Source of the DNA: CALCHX01 sp035761165
GTDB lineage: Bacteria; Gemmatimonadota; Gemmatimonadetes; Gemmatimonadales; Gemmatimonadaceae
Direction: 5' to 3'
Assembly (NCBI GenBank): GCA_035761165.1
Contig: DASTRO010000195.1
Coordinates: 1-29,813 of the forward strand
DNA: 29,813 nt
Of the stretch, positions 1 through 7,252 are shown piece after piece (within the stretch, counting starts at the first letter, position 1; the number at the start of each line of letters is the position of its first letter). The notes under the pieces are model-generated. The model did not search any database, was not told the origin of the DNA, and saw only the letters and a list, made by a program, of their open reading frames with translations. A program made the position numbers and the translations under genes.

Positions 1-43
1 CGCCGACGTCGGGGCCCCAGAAGCGCAGGTAGCGGCGCCACAT
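1..43 (-). CDS. MacB/FtsX-type permease of the ADOP kind, N-terminus only (partial)
   Basis: The ATG at 43 opens a frame that runs off the left edge and reads MWRRYLRFWGPDVGA. This is the usual opening of the large orphan ABC-type permeases that follow PadR genes in Acidobacteria and Gemmatimonadota. An in-frame GTG at 70 is an alternative start that would add nine residues. The gene lies on the same strand as the PadR gene ending at 96 and follows it by about 25-50 nt, matching the PadR-permease pair at 810-3865. Only 14 codons are visible, so the call rests on the opening motif and the position. It could be another protein whose start resembles this family. Confidence 0.55.
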   Translation of the reverse strand, partial: MWRRYLRFWGPDVG

Positions 44-95
44 GGGCGGCCGCGGCCGCGGCGTCGTCACGGCTGTGCTCCCGTCACGGGTGCGC

Positions 96-440
96 TCAGG
101 CGAGGGCGGGCGCGGCCCGCAGCACCTGCGTGACGGCGGCCGCGTAGCGCAGCCACACCGTGGCCTCGGCGCGCAGGTGGGCGCGGCCGGCGCGGGTGAT
201 GGTGTAGTAGCGCGCCCGCCGGTTGTTCTCGGAGAGCCCCCATTCGGAGGTCACCCACCCCTTGTCCTCCACACGGCGGAGCGCGGGGTAGAGCGAGCCC
301 TCCTCGATGCGCAGCACGTCGTCGGTGGCCTGCTGCACCCAGCGCGCGATGCCGTAGCCGTGGGTGGGGCCGGCGAGCAGCGCCTTGAGGACGAGGATGG
401 CGAGCGTGCCCTGGAGCAGCTCGCCGGTGTCGGACGGCAT
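96..440 (-). CDS. PadR-family transcriptional regulator
   Basis: This 114-aa protein has the classic PadR winged-helix layout: a start reading GELLQGTLAILVLKALL, then GPTHGYGIARWV, the EGSLYPALRRVEDKGWV recognition-helix region, and a wing ending in NNRRARYYTIT. PadR proteins are usually dimeric repressors of neighbouring transport genes. The start at 440 is chosen because family homology begins there; the same frame is open upstream to 527, but that extension is proline/alanine-rich filler. It is divergent from a second PadR at 810 and precedes a permease that begins near 43. The two near-identical dyads at 477-500 and 547-570 lie in its leader and may be its own binding sites. The target ligand is unknown. 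Confidence 0.9.
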   Translation of the reverse strand: MPSDTGELLQGTLAILVLKALLAGPTHGYGIARWVQQATDDVLRIEEGSLYPALRRVEDKGWVTSEWGLSENNRRARYYTITRAGRAHLRAEATVWLRYAAAVTQVLRAAPALA

Positions 441-476
441 GGCGGGTGGGGCGACGGGTGGAGGGCGAGGCGCGGC

Positions 477-570
477 GCTCCCTGTCAAGGCTATGGGAGC
501 AGCCGGACGTGGACGGCGCGAGGGCACGGGAGGGCGCGCTCGGCCCGCTCCCTGGCACCTCTATGGGAGA
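477..570. promoter_or_regulatory. Pair of 24-nt dyad repeats, candidate PadR operators
   Basis: Two 24-nt direct repeats lie exactly 70 bp apart, at 477-500 and 547-570, and match at 19 of 24 positions. Both share the ends GCTCCCTG and CTATGGGAG. The first is a perfect dyad with arms GCTCCC/GGGAGC around a 12-nt spacer; the second loses one end base. They sit in the leader of the minus-strand PadR gene that starts at 440. The minus strand of the first copy also contains TTGACA (488-483), but no good -10 follows. Self-binding by PadR is inferred from position and symmetry. Confidence 0.5.
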
Positions 571-703
571 GGATAGGACGGCGGCGCGGGATCGGCAAGA
601 GGGACGCGCGCGGGCGGATCGCGGGCCGCCGGCCGGGCCGACGGGGCGACGATCGGCCCGACGTGTCCACGATGGCCGGGCCTGGCACCGGCCGCGGTCA
701 CCG

Positions 704-748
704 CCGCGGGGCGATCGGCGGGGCCTGCCTCTGCCGATCGCCCCGTGG
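704..748. promoter_or_regulatory. Strong inverted repeat between the divergent PadR genes
   Basis: Arms at 704-719 and 733-748 pair at 15 of 16 positions (the perfect part is GGGGCGATCGGC with GCCGATCGCCCC) around a 13-nt loop. There is no T-run on either side, so it is not a standard intrinsic terminator. It ends 5 nt before the TTGACA at 754-759, so it could be an operator, an insulator between the divergent units, or a terminator for readthrough. Confidence 0.45.
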
Positions 749-753
749 TCCTA

Positions 754-792
754 TTGACATTCGATACGAGCCGTCGCACGTTCTCGTATAGA
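754..792 (+). promoter_or_regulatory. Promoter/operator region of the right-hand PadR gene
   Basis: TTGACA at 754-759 is a consensus -35 hexamer. The best AT-rich hexamer, TATAGA at 787-792, lies 27 nt away, too far for a normal pair, so the exact promoter is uncertain. A dyad covers the region: TCGATACGAG (761-770) pairs with CTCGTATAGA (783-792), one mismatch, across a 12-nt spacer. The same spacer length separates the arms of the dyad at 477-500. A repressor bound here would block the start region of the PadR gene at 810, so autoregulation is likely but inferred. Confidence 0.45.
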
Positions 793-809
793 ACTTCGAT
801 AGGAGACAC

Positions 810-1139
810 ATGGCACGCGAGACGCCGCTGCTCCAGGGCACCCTCGACCTCCTCATCCTCAAGGCGCTGAGCCTGCAGCCGCTGCACGGCCTCGGCGCCG
901 CCCAGCGGATCGAGCAGATCACGCGGGGCACCTTCCGCGTGAAGCCCGGGTCGCTCTTCCCGGCGCTCCACCGCCTGGAGGAGAAGGGGTGGCTCGTCTC
1001 GTCGTGGGGCGAGTCGGAGAACAACCGCCGCGCCAAGTACTACGAGCTCACCCGCGCCGGCCGGCGCCAGCTCGAGGTGGAGCGCGAGGAGTGGAACCGG
1101 GTCGCCGGTGCCATGCACGCCGCCCTCGAGGCGACCTGA
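810..1139 (+). CDS. PadR-family transcriptional regulator
   Basis: This 109-aa protein begins METPLLQGTLDLLILKAL after a short MAR lead, then PLHGLGAAQRI, the GSLFPALHRLEEKGWL recognition-helix segment and a wing ending NNRRAKYYELT. It is of the compact subtype commonly paired with ADOP permeases in Acidobacteria and Gemmatimonadota. A good ribosome binding site (AGGAGA, 801-806) supports the ATG at 810. Its stop lies 2 nt before the GTG of the permease gene, so the two are surely co-transcribed. It is a paralogue of the divergent PadR at 96-440, but the dyads in front of the two genes differ in sequence, so each probably controls its own unit. Ligand unknown. Confidence 0.93.
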   Translation: MARETPLLQGTLDLLILKALSLQPLHGLGAAQRIEQITRGTFRVKPGSLFPALHRLEEKGWLVSSWGESENNRRAKYYELTRAGRRQLEVEREEWNRVAGAMHAALEAT

Positions 1140-1141
1140 CG

Positions 1142-3865
1142 GTGCGCGCCGCCGCGCTCCTCCGCAGCCTCTGGCGCAACCTCGCCCATCGCGGCCGGGT
1201 GGAGCAGGAGCTCGACGACGAGCTCCGCGCCTACGTCGCGCTGCTGGCCGCGGAGCACGAGCGCGCGGGGATGACGCCCGACGCGGCGCGGCGCGCGGCG
1301 CTGGTCGACACTGGCGGCGTGACGCAGGTGAAGGAGGCGACGCGCGACGCACGGGTCGGGAACGCCCTCGCCACCGGCGCCCGCGAGCTGCGCTACGCGC
1401 TGCGCTCGCTGCGCCGCTCGCCCGTCTTCGTGGTCGTGGCGGTCGTGACGCTGGCGTTGGGCATCGGTGGCGCGACGGCGGTGTTCACGGTCGTCCAGCG
1501 GTCGCTCCTGCGCCCGCTCCCCGCGGTGGCGGAGCCCGACCGGCTGGTGAGCGTGGAGGGAGTGCAGGGGACGCGCGGCGACCTGGACGTCAGCTACGCC
1601 GACTACCGCGACCTGCGCGACCGCTCGACGACGCTGGCCGGCCTCGCCGCCTACAACGGGACGTCGATGGCGGTGGAGGACACGACCGGCGCCACCACGC
1701 GCGCGTGGGTCAGCTACGTCAGCGACGACTTCTTCACCGTGCTCGGCGTACGCCCTGCGGTCGGGCGGCTCTTCCACGCCGCTCCCGACGGCGCGCCGGG
1801 CGAGCGCGACCCGGTGGTGGTGCTGGGCCACGACTTCTGGCAGCGCCGCTACGGCGGCGCGCGGAGCGTGATCGGCGCCACGCTGCGGCTGGACGGACAC
1901 GCGTTCACGGTCGTCGGGGTGGCACCGCGCGGCTTCGTCGGCGCGATGACGCTGCATCCGATGGAGCTCTGGATCCCGCTGGCGAGCGACGGCCGGGCCT
2001 CGCCCCCGCTGGCCGCATATGGCGTGGACCTCGAGGATCGCGCCATGGGGCTGTTCCGGCTCATCGGCCGGCTCGCGCCCGGCCGGCGCGTGGAGGACGC
2101 GCGGCGCGAGCTCGATGCCACCGCGCGCTGGCTGGCCGCGACGCACCCGACGACGAATCGCGGCCGCACCGTGCGCGTGCTGGCCGGCGCGGGGATGACG
2201 GCCGAGGAGCGCGCGGCGGTGAGCCGCGTGCCGCGGCTGCTCGCGGCGGCCGTGGCGCTGCTCCTCCTCATCGCCTGCGGGAACGTGGCGAGCCTCTCGC
2301 TCGTGCGGGCCGCGGCGCGGCGGCGCGAGCTCGCCACGCGCGTCGCCCTCGGCGCCTCGCGCGCCGCGCTCGTGCGCCAGGTGGTGGCCGAGGGGGTGGT
2401 CGTGGCCATGGCCGCGGGCGCGCTGGGGATCGCCATCGCCCGCGCCCTGGTGAGCTCCGCGACGCTGGTGCAGACCGTCGCGCCGCTGCCGCCCCACTCC
2501 GGCCAGGGCACGGGTCTGGGGATCGACGCCGCCGTGCTCGCCGCCGCCCTCGCCGCCACGACGCTCACCGCCGTCCTCGTCTCGCTGCTGCCGGCGGTGC
2601 AGGCCTTCCGCACGGCGCCGGGAGCCATGCTCCGGGAAGGGGGCGGCGCGGTGCGGCGCCGGTCGGCGGGTGGGCAGCGAGCGCTCGTGGTGGCGCAGGT
2701 GGGCGCGTCGCTGGTGCTGCTGTCCGCGTCGGCCATCACCTTCGGCGCGTTCCAGCGCGTCCTCGACGCGCACGACGCGGTGGACCCGCGCACGCTCACC
2801 GACGCGAGCCTGGAGGTCGTGGCGTCGCTGCCGGACACGGCGCGACGGGTGGCGTTCTACCGCGCGGTGCTCGCCCGCGCCACCGCGGAGCCGGCGATCG
2901 CGGGCGCGGCGCTCACCACCACCATCCCGCCGTTCCAGTGGTCGGGTGGCGCGACGGTCTTCCGCCGCGGCGAGGAGCCGCCGCCCGGCACGCCCGCGGA
3001 GCGGATGCGCGAGCTGGGGCTCCGCGTCGAGGCGGTCGAGCTGTCGCCGGGCTTCTTCGACGTCATGCGCATCCCGCTGCTGCGCGGCCGCGACTTCACG
3101 GCGCGCGACGACGAGCGCTCGGCGCCGGTGGCGATCGTCAACCGCCGCCTGGCCGCCGCGCTCTGGCCGGGGCAGGACCCCATCGGCCAGTACCTGGCGT
3201 GGCCGGCGGCGGCGGGAGCGCCGCGCCCGCCGCTCCGCGTGGTGGGCGTCGTCGCGGACACGCGCGACCTGTCGCTCACCAGCGTCCCGCTGGCGATGTA
3301 CGTGCCCTTCCTGCAGCACCCGGGCTCCAACCTCGGGCTGGTGGTGCGCGCGCGCGGGAACGCGCCCGTCTCCGCGAGCACGCTGCGCCGCCTGGTGGCC
3401 GACGTCGACCCGGGGGTGGCCGTGCTGGGCGGGCGCACGCTGCTCGACCGGCTGCGGGCGGAGCTCGCGCCGCAGCGCACGGCGAGCGCGTGGGTGGGCG
3501 TCTTCGGCGTGATCGCGCTGCTGCTCGCCGCGATCGGCCTCTACGGCGTGGTGGCGCAGGGCGTGGTGCAGCGGACGCGCGAGCTGGCGGTGCGCGCCGC
3601 GCTCGGCGCGACGCCGCGCGGCCTCCTGCGACTGGTGCTCGGCGACGGGCTGCGGCTGGCCGCGGTGGGCGCGGTGGTGGGCGGGCTCGGCGCGCTGGCC
3701 GCGTTCCGCGTGCTGCGCTCGCTCTTCACCGGCGTGGCCGCGGCGGATCTGCGGGCCGCCGGCGTGGCCGCGACGGTGCTCGGGCTGGCGATGCTCGCCG
3801 CGACGTATCTGCCGGCGCGGCGGGCGGCGCGGCTCGACCCGGCGCGGGTGCTGCGGAGCGACTGA
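1142..3865 (+). CDS. ADOP-type permease (MacB/FtsX, duplicated, no ATPase)
   Basis: The protein has 907 residues from a GTG start at 1142, chosen because it follows the PadR stop by 2 nt and the product then starts with the family's N-terminal segment (RVEQELDDELRAYVALL, about residues 19-36). The order is: a soluble N-terminal helical region of about 80 residues; a transmembrane helix near 95-118 with LGIGGATAVFTVV; a periplasmic MacB-like core; a helix pair around 365-480 with RRRELATRVALGASRAALVRQ; a second core; and a final FtsX-like domain from about 780 with RTRELAVRAALGATPRGLLRL. This internal duplication is the hallmark of the 'acidobacterial duplicated orphan permease' family. No ATP-binding subunit is nearby, so an ATPase would have to come from elsewhere. 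The substrate is unknown; PadR control suggests export or envelope stress. Its stop codon falls in a 15-nt tandem repeat. Confidence 0.88.
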   Translation: MRAAALLRSLWRNLAHRGRVEQELDDELRAYVALLAAEHERAGMTPDAARRAALVDTGGVTQVKEATRDARVGNALATGARELRYALRSLRRSPVFVVVAVVTLALGIGGATAVFTVVQRSLLRPLPAVAEPDRLVSVEGVQGTRGDLDVSYADYRDLRDRSTTLAGLAAYNGTSMAVEDTTGATTRAWVSYVSDDFFTVLGVRPAVGRLFHAAPDGAPGERDPVVVLGHDFWQRRYGGARSVIGATLRLDGHAFTVVGVAPRGFVGAMTLHPMELWIPLASDGRASPPLAAYGVDLEDRAMGLFRLIGRLAPGRRVEDARRELDATARWLAATHPTTNRGRTVRVLAGAGMTAEERAAVSRVPRLLAAAVALLLLIACGNVASLSLVRAAARRRELATRVALGASRAALVRQVVAEGVVVAMAAGALGIAIARALVSSATLVQTVAPLPPHSGQGTGLGIDAAVLAAALAATTLTAVLVSLLPAVQAFRTAPGAMLREGGGAVRRRSAGGQRALVVAQVGASLVLLSASAITFGAFQRVLDAHDAVDPRTLTDASLEVVASLPDTARRVAFYRAVLARATAEPAIAGAALTTTIPPFQWSGGATVFRRGEEPPPGTPAERMRELGLRVEAVELSPGFFDVMRIPLLRGRDFTARDDERSAPVAIVNRRLAAALWPGQDPIGQYLAWPAAAGAPRPPLRVVGVVADTRDLSLTSVPLAMYVPFLQHPGSNLGLVVRARGNAPVSASTLRRLVADVDPGVAVLGGRTLLDRLRAELAPQRTASAWVGVFGVIALLLAAIGLYGVVAQGVVQRTRELAVRAALGATPRGLLRLVLGDGLRLAAVGAVVGGLGALAAFRVLRSLFTGVAAADLRAAGVAATVLGLAMLAATYLPARRAARLDPARVLRSD

Positions 3866-3905
3866 CTGCGGAGCGACTGGCTGCGGAGCGACTGGCTGCG
3901 GAGCG
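3851..3905. repeat. 15-nt tandem repeat spanning the permease stop codon
   Basis: The unit CTGCGGAGCGACTGG occurs 3.7 times in a row. The first copy (3851-3865) differs at its last base and supplies the final codons and TGA stop of the permease. The other copies fill the short gap before the convergent gene ending at 3912. The pattern suggests the end of the gene was duplicated by slippage. Confidence 0.85.
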
Positions 3906-3911
3906 CCGCCG

Positions 3912-4382
3912 CTACGGGTCGCCCCGTCGGCGGTACAGCGCCCCCACCAGCGCGCCGTACACCAGCACGAAGACGGCCGACGCGACCACCGACCCCGCCC
4001 CGCCGTACTGCAGGAACGCCCCCGGCGGCTCGGCGGCGAAGAGCTCCGGCCGGAGCACCGGGAAGAACGCGAACGCCAGCCCCGTGACCACCGCGTGCGG
4101 CACCGCCAGCGCCAGCCCCACCAGCGGGCCGGCGCGGTGCGTCACCCACTCGAAGACCGCCGCGTAGCCGACGCCTAACACCGCGCCCCCGAGCACGTGC
4201 GCCACCGTGCCAGCCGCCAGCGCCACGCCGCGCCACGTCGTCCACGCCTCGGGCAGCAGCAGCCGCCCCAGCGGCTCGGCCGGGTCCAGCGCCGCGCCGG
4301 TGGCCCAGCGCACCACCCAGGCCACCACCACCGCCACGATCGCCGCCAGCGCGCCGGCGCCTAGGGCACGCCTCACCCGCAT
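3912..4382 (-). CDS. Small membrane protein of unknown function
   Basis: This 156-aa protein has about four hydrophobic segments: near residues 8-26 (ALAAIVAVVVAWVV), 52-78 (GVALAAGTVAHVLGGAVLGVGYAAVF), 86-110 (VGLALAVPHAVVTGLAFAFFPV) and 128-150 (SVVASAVFVLVYGALVGAL). It ends in a basic RRRGDP tail. I do not recognise the family. It lies downstream of actF on the same strand with a gap of about 95 nt filled with short tandem repeats, so readthrough from the respiratory operon is possible but not required. It converges with the permease gene, 46 nt between stops. The ATG at 4382 lies inside a duplicated 14-nt unit, so the start is somewhat uncertain. Confidence 0.7.
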   Translation of the reverse strand: MRVRRALGAGALAAIVAVVVAWVVRWATGAALDPAEPLGRLLLPEAWTTWRGVALAAGTVAHVLGGAVLGVGYAAVFEWVTHRAGPLVGLALAVPHAVVTGLAFAFFPVLRPELFAAEPPGAFLQYGGAGSVVASAVFVLVYGALVGALYRRRGDP

Positions 4383-4475
4383 CGCGTCATCCGCATCGCG
4401 TCATCCGGACGTCCCTCGCCTCCGGCGCGCTCCTCCCACCCCCTCGCGCCTGGAGCCTGGTACCTGGTGCCTGCC
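4377..4475. repeat. Short tandem repeats between actF and the downstream membrane-protein gene
   Basis: Two arrays lie in this gap. The 14-nt unit CCGCATCGCGTCAT is repeated exactly twice at 4377-4404 and overlaps the start codon of the minus-strand gene at 4382. A 7-nt array at 4448-4475 has units GCCTGGA, GCCTGGT, ACCTGGT and GCCTGCC. The rest of the gap shows no clear promoter or terminator. Confidence 0.75.
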
Positions 4476-4476
4476 C

Positions 4477-5631
4477 TCACGCCACATCGTACTCCAGCGA
4501 CGCCCCCAGCCGCGGATCGCCGCGCGGCACCGTGGCCGCGCCGCGCATGCGCCAGGCGCCGTACGCGGTCGCCAGCCCGCCCACCGCCAGCAGCGCCGCG
4601 AGGTCCACCCAGTGCGGCGCCGGCCCGGCGGGCGTGACCTCGGGCATCACCAGCCAGTACGTGTCCAGCCAGTGCATGGCCAGCAGCCACCACCCCAGCG
4701 CGGCCAGCGCCCCGGCATGGCGCTTCGTCCAGCGCGGCAGCAGGGCGAGGAAGGGGAGCGCGAAGTGCCCGACGAGCAGCGCCCCGCTCACCACCCCCCA
4801 GCCGCCGCGTGCGCGCACCGCGTACCAGCGCGCCTCCACCGGCACGCGCGCGATCCAGATGACGAGGAGCTGCGAGAAGGCGAAGTACGCCCACAGCATC
4901 ACGAAGGTCAGCAGCAGCTTGCCGACGGCGTGCCGGTGCCCCGTGGTGAGCACGTCGGCCATCGCGCCGCGCGCCGCGCCGCGGGCGAGCACGCCCACCA
5001 GCGCCAGCGCGCCCACCACGCCCCCCGCCCACCATGTCGCGCCGTAGATCGTGGAATACCACTCGGGCGCGAGCGACATCAGCCAGTCGAAGGCGGCGAA
5101 GGTGAGCGTCAGCGCGAGCAGCGGCAGCCCGCCCGCGCTGAGCCGGTAGAGGCGGCGCGCGGCCGCCGCGTCGGGGCCGGCGTCCTCGCGCAGCGAGGCG
5201 CGGCGCATCGCCTCCGCCAGCACCGTCCAGGTGGCCAGGTAGAGCACCGCGCGCACGATGAAGAAGGGGACGTTCAGGTACGCCGTCTTCCGCGCGACGG
5301 CGGTGGCCACCTCCGGCGCCAGCCGCGTCGCCGGCCACGTCCACGGGTAGAGCACGGGGATGGCGACGAGGAGCGGGAGCGCGAGCAGGGCGAGGAGCGG
5401 CAGCGTCCACGCCACGCGCTCGAAGAGCCGGCGCGGCGCCACCAGCCACGTCGCGTTCGACAGCCGCCCGATCATCAGCAGCGAGAGCGCGCCCAGCGCC
5501 GTGCTGACGGCCGCGGCATAGGCCACCAGGTACGCCGCCGCCGCCCGGCGCGGCTCGAGGAAGGCCCCGAGCACGCACAGTGCGGCGCCCACCGCGCCGA
5601 CCGCCGCCGCGAGCCGCGCGCGGCCGCTCAT
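4477..5631 (-). CDS. actF: Alternative Complex III subunit ActF
   Basis: This 384-aa integral membrane protein has roughly ten hydrophobic helices and ends with a short polar tail. ActF is one of the two non-cofactor membrane subunits of the quinol:cytochrome c / electron-acceptor oxidoreductase. Family-like segments include LSLLMIGRLSNATWLVAPRR near residue 49, the DWLMSLAPEWYSTIYG loop near 186, and FSQLLVIWIARVPVEARWY near 250. The ATG at 5631 overlaps the actE stop by 4 nt (ATGA), so translation is probably coupled. As the last of six act genes in canonical order, its identity is secure from both sequence and position. Confidence 0.92.
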   Translation of the reverse strand: MSGRARLAAAVGAVGAALCVLGAFLEPRRAAAAYLVAYAAAVSTALGALSLLMIGRLSNATWLVAPRRLFERVAWTLPLLALLALPLLVAIPVLYPWTWPATRLAPEVATAVARKTAYLNVPFFIVRAVLYLATWTVLAEAMRRASLREDAGPDAAAARRLYRLSAGGLPLLALTLTFAAFDWLMSLAPEWYSTIYGATWWAGGVVGALALVGVLARGAARGAMADVLTTGHRHAVGKLLLTFVMLWAYFAFSQLLVIWIARVPVEARWYAVRARGGWGVVSGALLVGHFALPFLALLPRWTKRHAGALAALGWWLLAMHWLDTYWLVMPEVTPAGPAPHWVDLAALLAVGGLATAYGAWRMRGAATVPRGDPRLGASLEYDVA

Positions 5632-6671
5632 CGCGTCCCCCCGCGCGACGCGCCCCCCGCCCGTGGCGCCCCGTCATCACGCGCGCCATCCGGCGCGTCG
5701 CCGGTCGTCGCCAGCGAGTCGCGTGCGGCCAGGGTGTCGCGCCCGGCCAGGGTGTCGCGCGCCGCCCGCGCCCGCGCCGAGTCGCGCGCGGCGCGGAGCG
5801 AGTCCACGCGGGCGATGTCCAGGGCGCGCAGCGAGTCCTCCACCGCTGCGGCGCCGGCCGCGGGCGTGCGCTGCAGCTCTCCCACGTACGCCACCACCGC
5901 CCATCGCTGCCGCGGCGTGAGCTCGGCCGCGTACGACGGCATGACGCCGAAGCCGTGCGTCACCACGGCGTAGAGCTGCCGCGGCGCGAGCGCGCGCACG
6001 GCGGCCGAGCGCAGCGACGGCGGCCGTCGCGCCACCATGTTGGTGGCGACGACGCTCCCGCCGAAGCCGGCCGCGCCGTGGCACGCCGCGCAGTAGATGG
6101 CGAAGCGCTCGCGCCCCTCGGCCAGCAGCGCCGGCGTCAGCGTCGGCGGCTCGGTGTCGGCCGCCGCGCGCGGCACCGTACCGGCCGGCGGCGCCTGCAG
6201 CACCTTGCCGTCGGCGAACGCCGTCGTCGCCTCGTACGCGTCCGCCCGCGGCTGCCGCCGCATCCGCTCGAGGTCGCCGAAGCTCCCGCCGCAGGCGGTG
6301 ACGGCGGCGCCGAGCACGCACGCGAGCCAGACGATCGTGAGGCGCCGCCGGGCGTGCAGTGCGAGACGCGAGACGCGAGACGCGAGACGCGAGGTGCGAA
6401 GCGCGAGACGCGAGGTGCGAAGCGCGCGCCGGGACGGATCGCGGCGCGGGGGCCCCCCCCCGAATACCACGATGGCACCGAGCGCCCACGGGACCACCAT
6501 CGCATTCCCGCCCCCAGACACCTCACGCTGCACGCCCCCAGCCGCCAGCCGCCAGCCGCCCACCCGTCGCCGCCGCGGCCTCCGCCTCGCCACCACGCGC
6601 GCAGCCCCACACCGGGACCGACCCCCCGCTCGGCGCCCCTCGACGCTCGACGCTCGACGCTCGACGCTCAT
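5628..6671 (-). CDS. actE: Alternative Complex III subunit ActE, monohaem cytochrome c lipoprotein
   Basis: The recognisable protein starts at a lipoprotein signal (RRRLTIVWLACVLG, lipobox VTAC then GG) around 6359-6290. It has one haem motif, CAACH, near residue 193 of the long form, and a downstream VMPSY that could supply the methionine ligand. The C-terminus is a charged, repetitive tail with DSLRA and RDTLA units. ActE carries a single c-type haem on the periplasmic face. The start is doubtful. The ATG at 6671 overlaps the actD stop (ATGA) like its neighbours, but gives a 347-aa product with about 104 residues of repeat-encoded leader before the signal. No ATG, GTG or TTG lies just ahead of the signal; only a CTG at 6359 would give a normal one. 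An ATG at 6500 is another choice. The repeat array at 6354-6668 appears to have displaced the original start. Confidence 0.85.
   Translation of the reverse strand: MSVERRASSVEGRRAGGRSRCGAARVVARRRPRRRRVGGWRLAAGGVQREVSGGGNAMVVPWALGAIVVFGGGPPRRDPSRRALRTSRLALRTSRLASRVSRLALHARRRLTIVWLACVLGAAVTACGGSFGDLERMRRQPRADAYEATTAFADGKVLQAPPAGTVPRAAADTEPPTLTPALLAEGRERFAIYCAACHGAAGFGGSVVATNMVARRPPSLRSAAVRALAPRQLYAVVTHGFGVMPSYAAELTPRQRWAVVAYVGELQRTPAAGAAAVEDSLRALDIARVDSLRAARDSARARAARDTLAGRDTLAARDSLATTGDAPDGARDDGAPRAGGASRGGTR
6354..6668. repeat. Composite repeat element between actD and the ActE signal peptide
   Basis: About 310 nt of layered repeats. From the right: four exact copies of CGACGCT (6641-6668); three of CAGCCGC (6539-6559); a core at 6446-6509 with a 5-G/9-C run followed by CACGATGGC and CATTCCC; and nine heptamers of the GCGAGAC type (6361-6423). 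The core recurs at 18864-18925 (30 of the first 35 positions identical). The whole stretch stays open in the actE frame on the minus strand. Both core copies precede minus-strand genes in the same orientation. Confidence 0.8.
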
Positions 6672-7252
6672 GCCACCTCCACCACCCGCACCGCCCCCAG
6701 CCCCTCCAGCTCTCGCCGCGTCAGCGCCACGTCCGCCGCCCGCCGGTCGCGCCCGCCCACGCGCACCCAGAAGCGGTCCACCGTCGCCCGCTCGAAGCCG
6801 GGCACCCCCAGCTCCGGGTGCCAGAGCCGCGGCAGCCGCAGCCCCGCCAGCAGCGCCAGGAACGCGGCGAGCGCCGCGCACAGCACCGTGGCCTCGAAGG
6901 TGGCCGGGATGAAGGCGGGCACCGCGTTCGACGGGCGCCCGCCGATGTTCAGCGGGTAGCTCCACGCCTGCGTGTACCACTGCACGCCGTAGCCGATCGC
7001 CGCGCCGGCCAGCCCGCCGAGCAGCGTGACGAGCGGGATGCCGCCGCGCCCGCGTCCCAGCGCCTCGGCCACCCCCGGCACCGGATACGGCGAGTAGGCC
7101 TCCACGTCGCGGTACCCCAGCGCGCGCAGCCGCTCCACCGCCGCGCGCAGCTCGTCGCCCGTCGCGAACTCGGCCAGCTGCAGCGGCGCCGGCGCGTCGC
7201 CACGTGCCTCGTCGCGCGCGTCCCGCGCCGTGCCGTGCGGCCCGCGGCTCAC
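6668..7252 (-). CDS. actD: Alternative Complex III subunit ActD (DUF3341)
   Basis: This 194-aa protein has a soluble N-terminal part with AEFATGDELRAAVERLRALGYRDVEAYSPYPVPGV (split here by rough position 28-62), the typical ActD opening. Two transmembrane helices follow (about 72-95, GIPLVTLLGGLAGAAIGYGV; and 117-140), then a C-terminal cytoplasmic tail with WHPELGVPGF. ActD is a cofactor-free membrane-anchored subunit, possibly aiding energy coupling in the complex. The GTG start at 7252 overlaps the actC stop by 4 nt (GTGA), and its own stop overlaps the ATG at 6671. Length and order fit the family. Confidence 0.92.
   Translation of the reverse strand: MSRGPHGTARDARDEARGDAPAPLQLAEFATGDELRAAVERLRALGYRDVEAYSPYPVPGVAEALGRGRGGIPLVTLLGGLAGAAIGYGVQWYTQAWSYPLNIGGRPSNAVPAFIPATFEATVLCAALAAFLALLAGLRLPRLWHPELGVPGFERATVDRFWVRVGGRDRRAADVALTRRELEGLGAVRVVEVA

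Noticed and set aside
42..791. Plus-strand open frame covering the left PadR
   Set aside because: It is antisense to a PadR with full family motifs and shows only low-complexity sequence.
1040..3319. Long minus-strand open frame opposite the permease
   Set aside because: Composition is arginine- and histidine-rich, with no family motif, while the plus strand encodes a clear permease.
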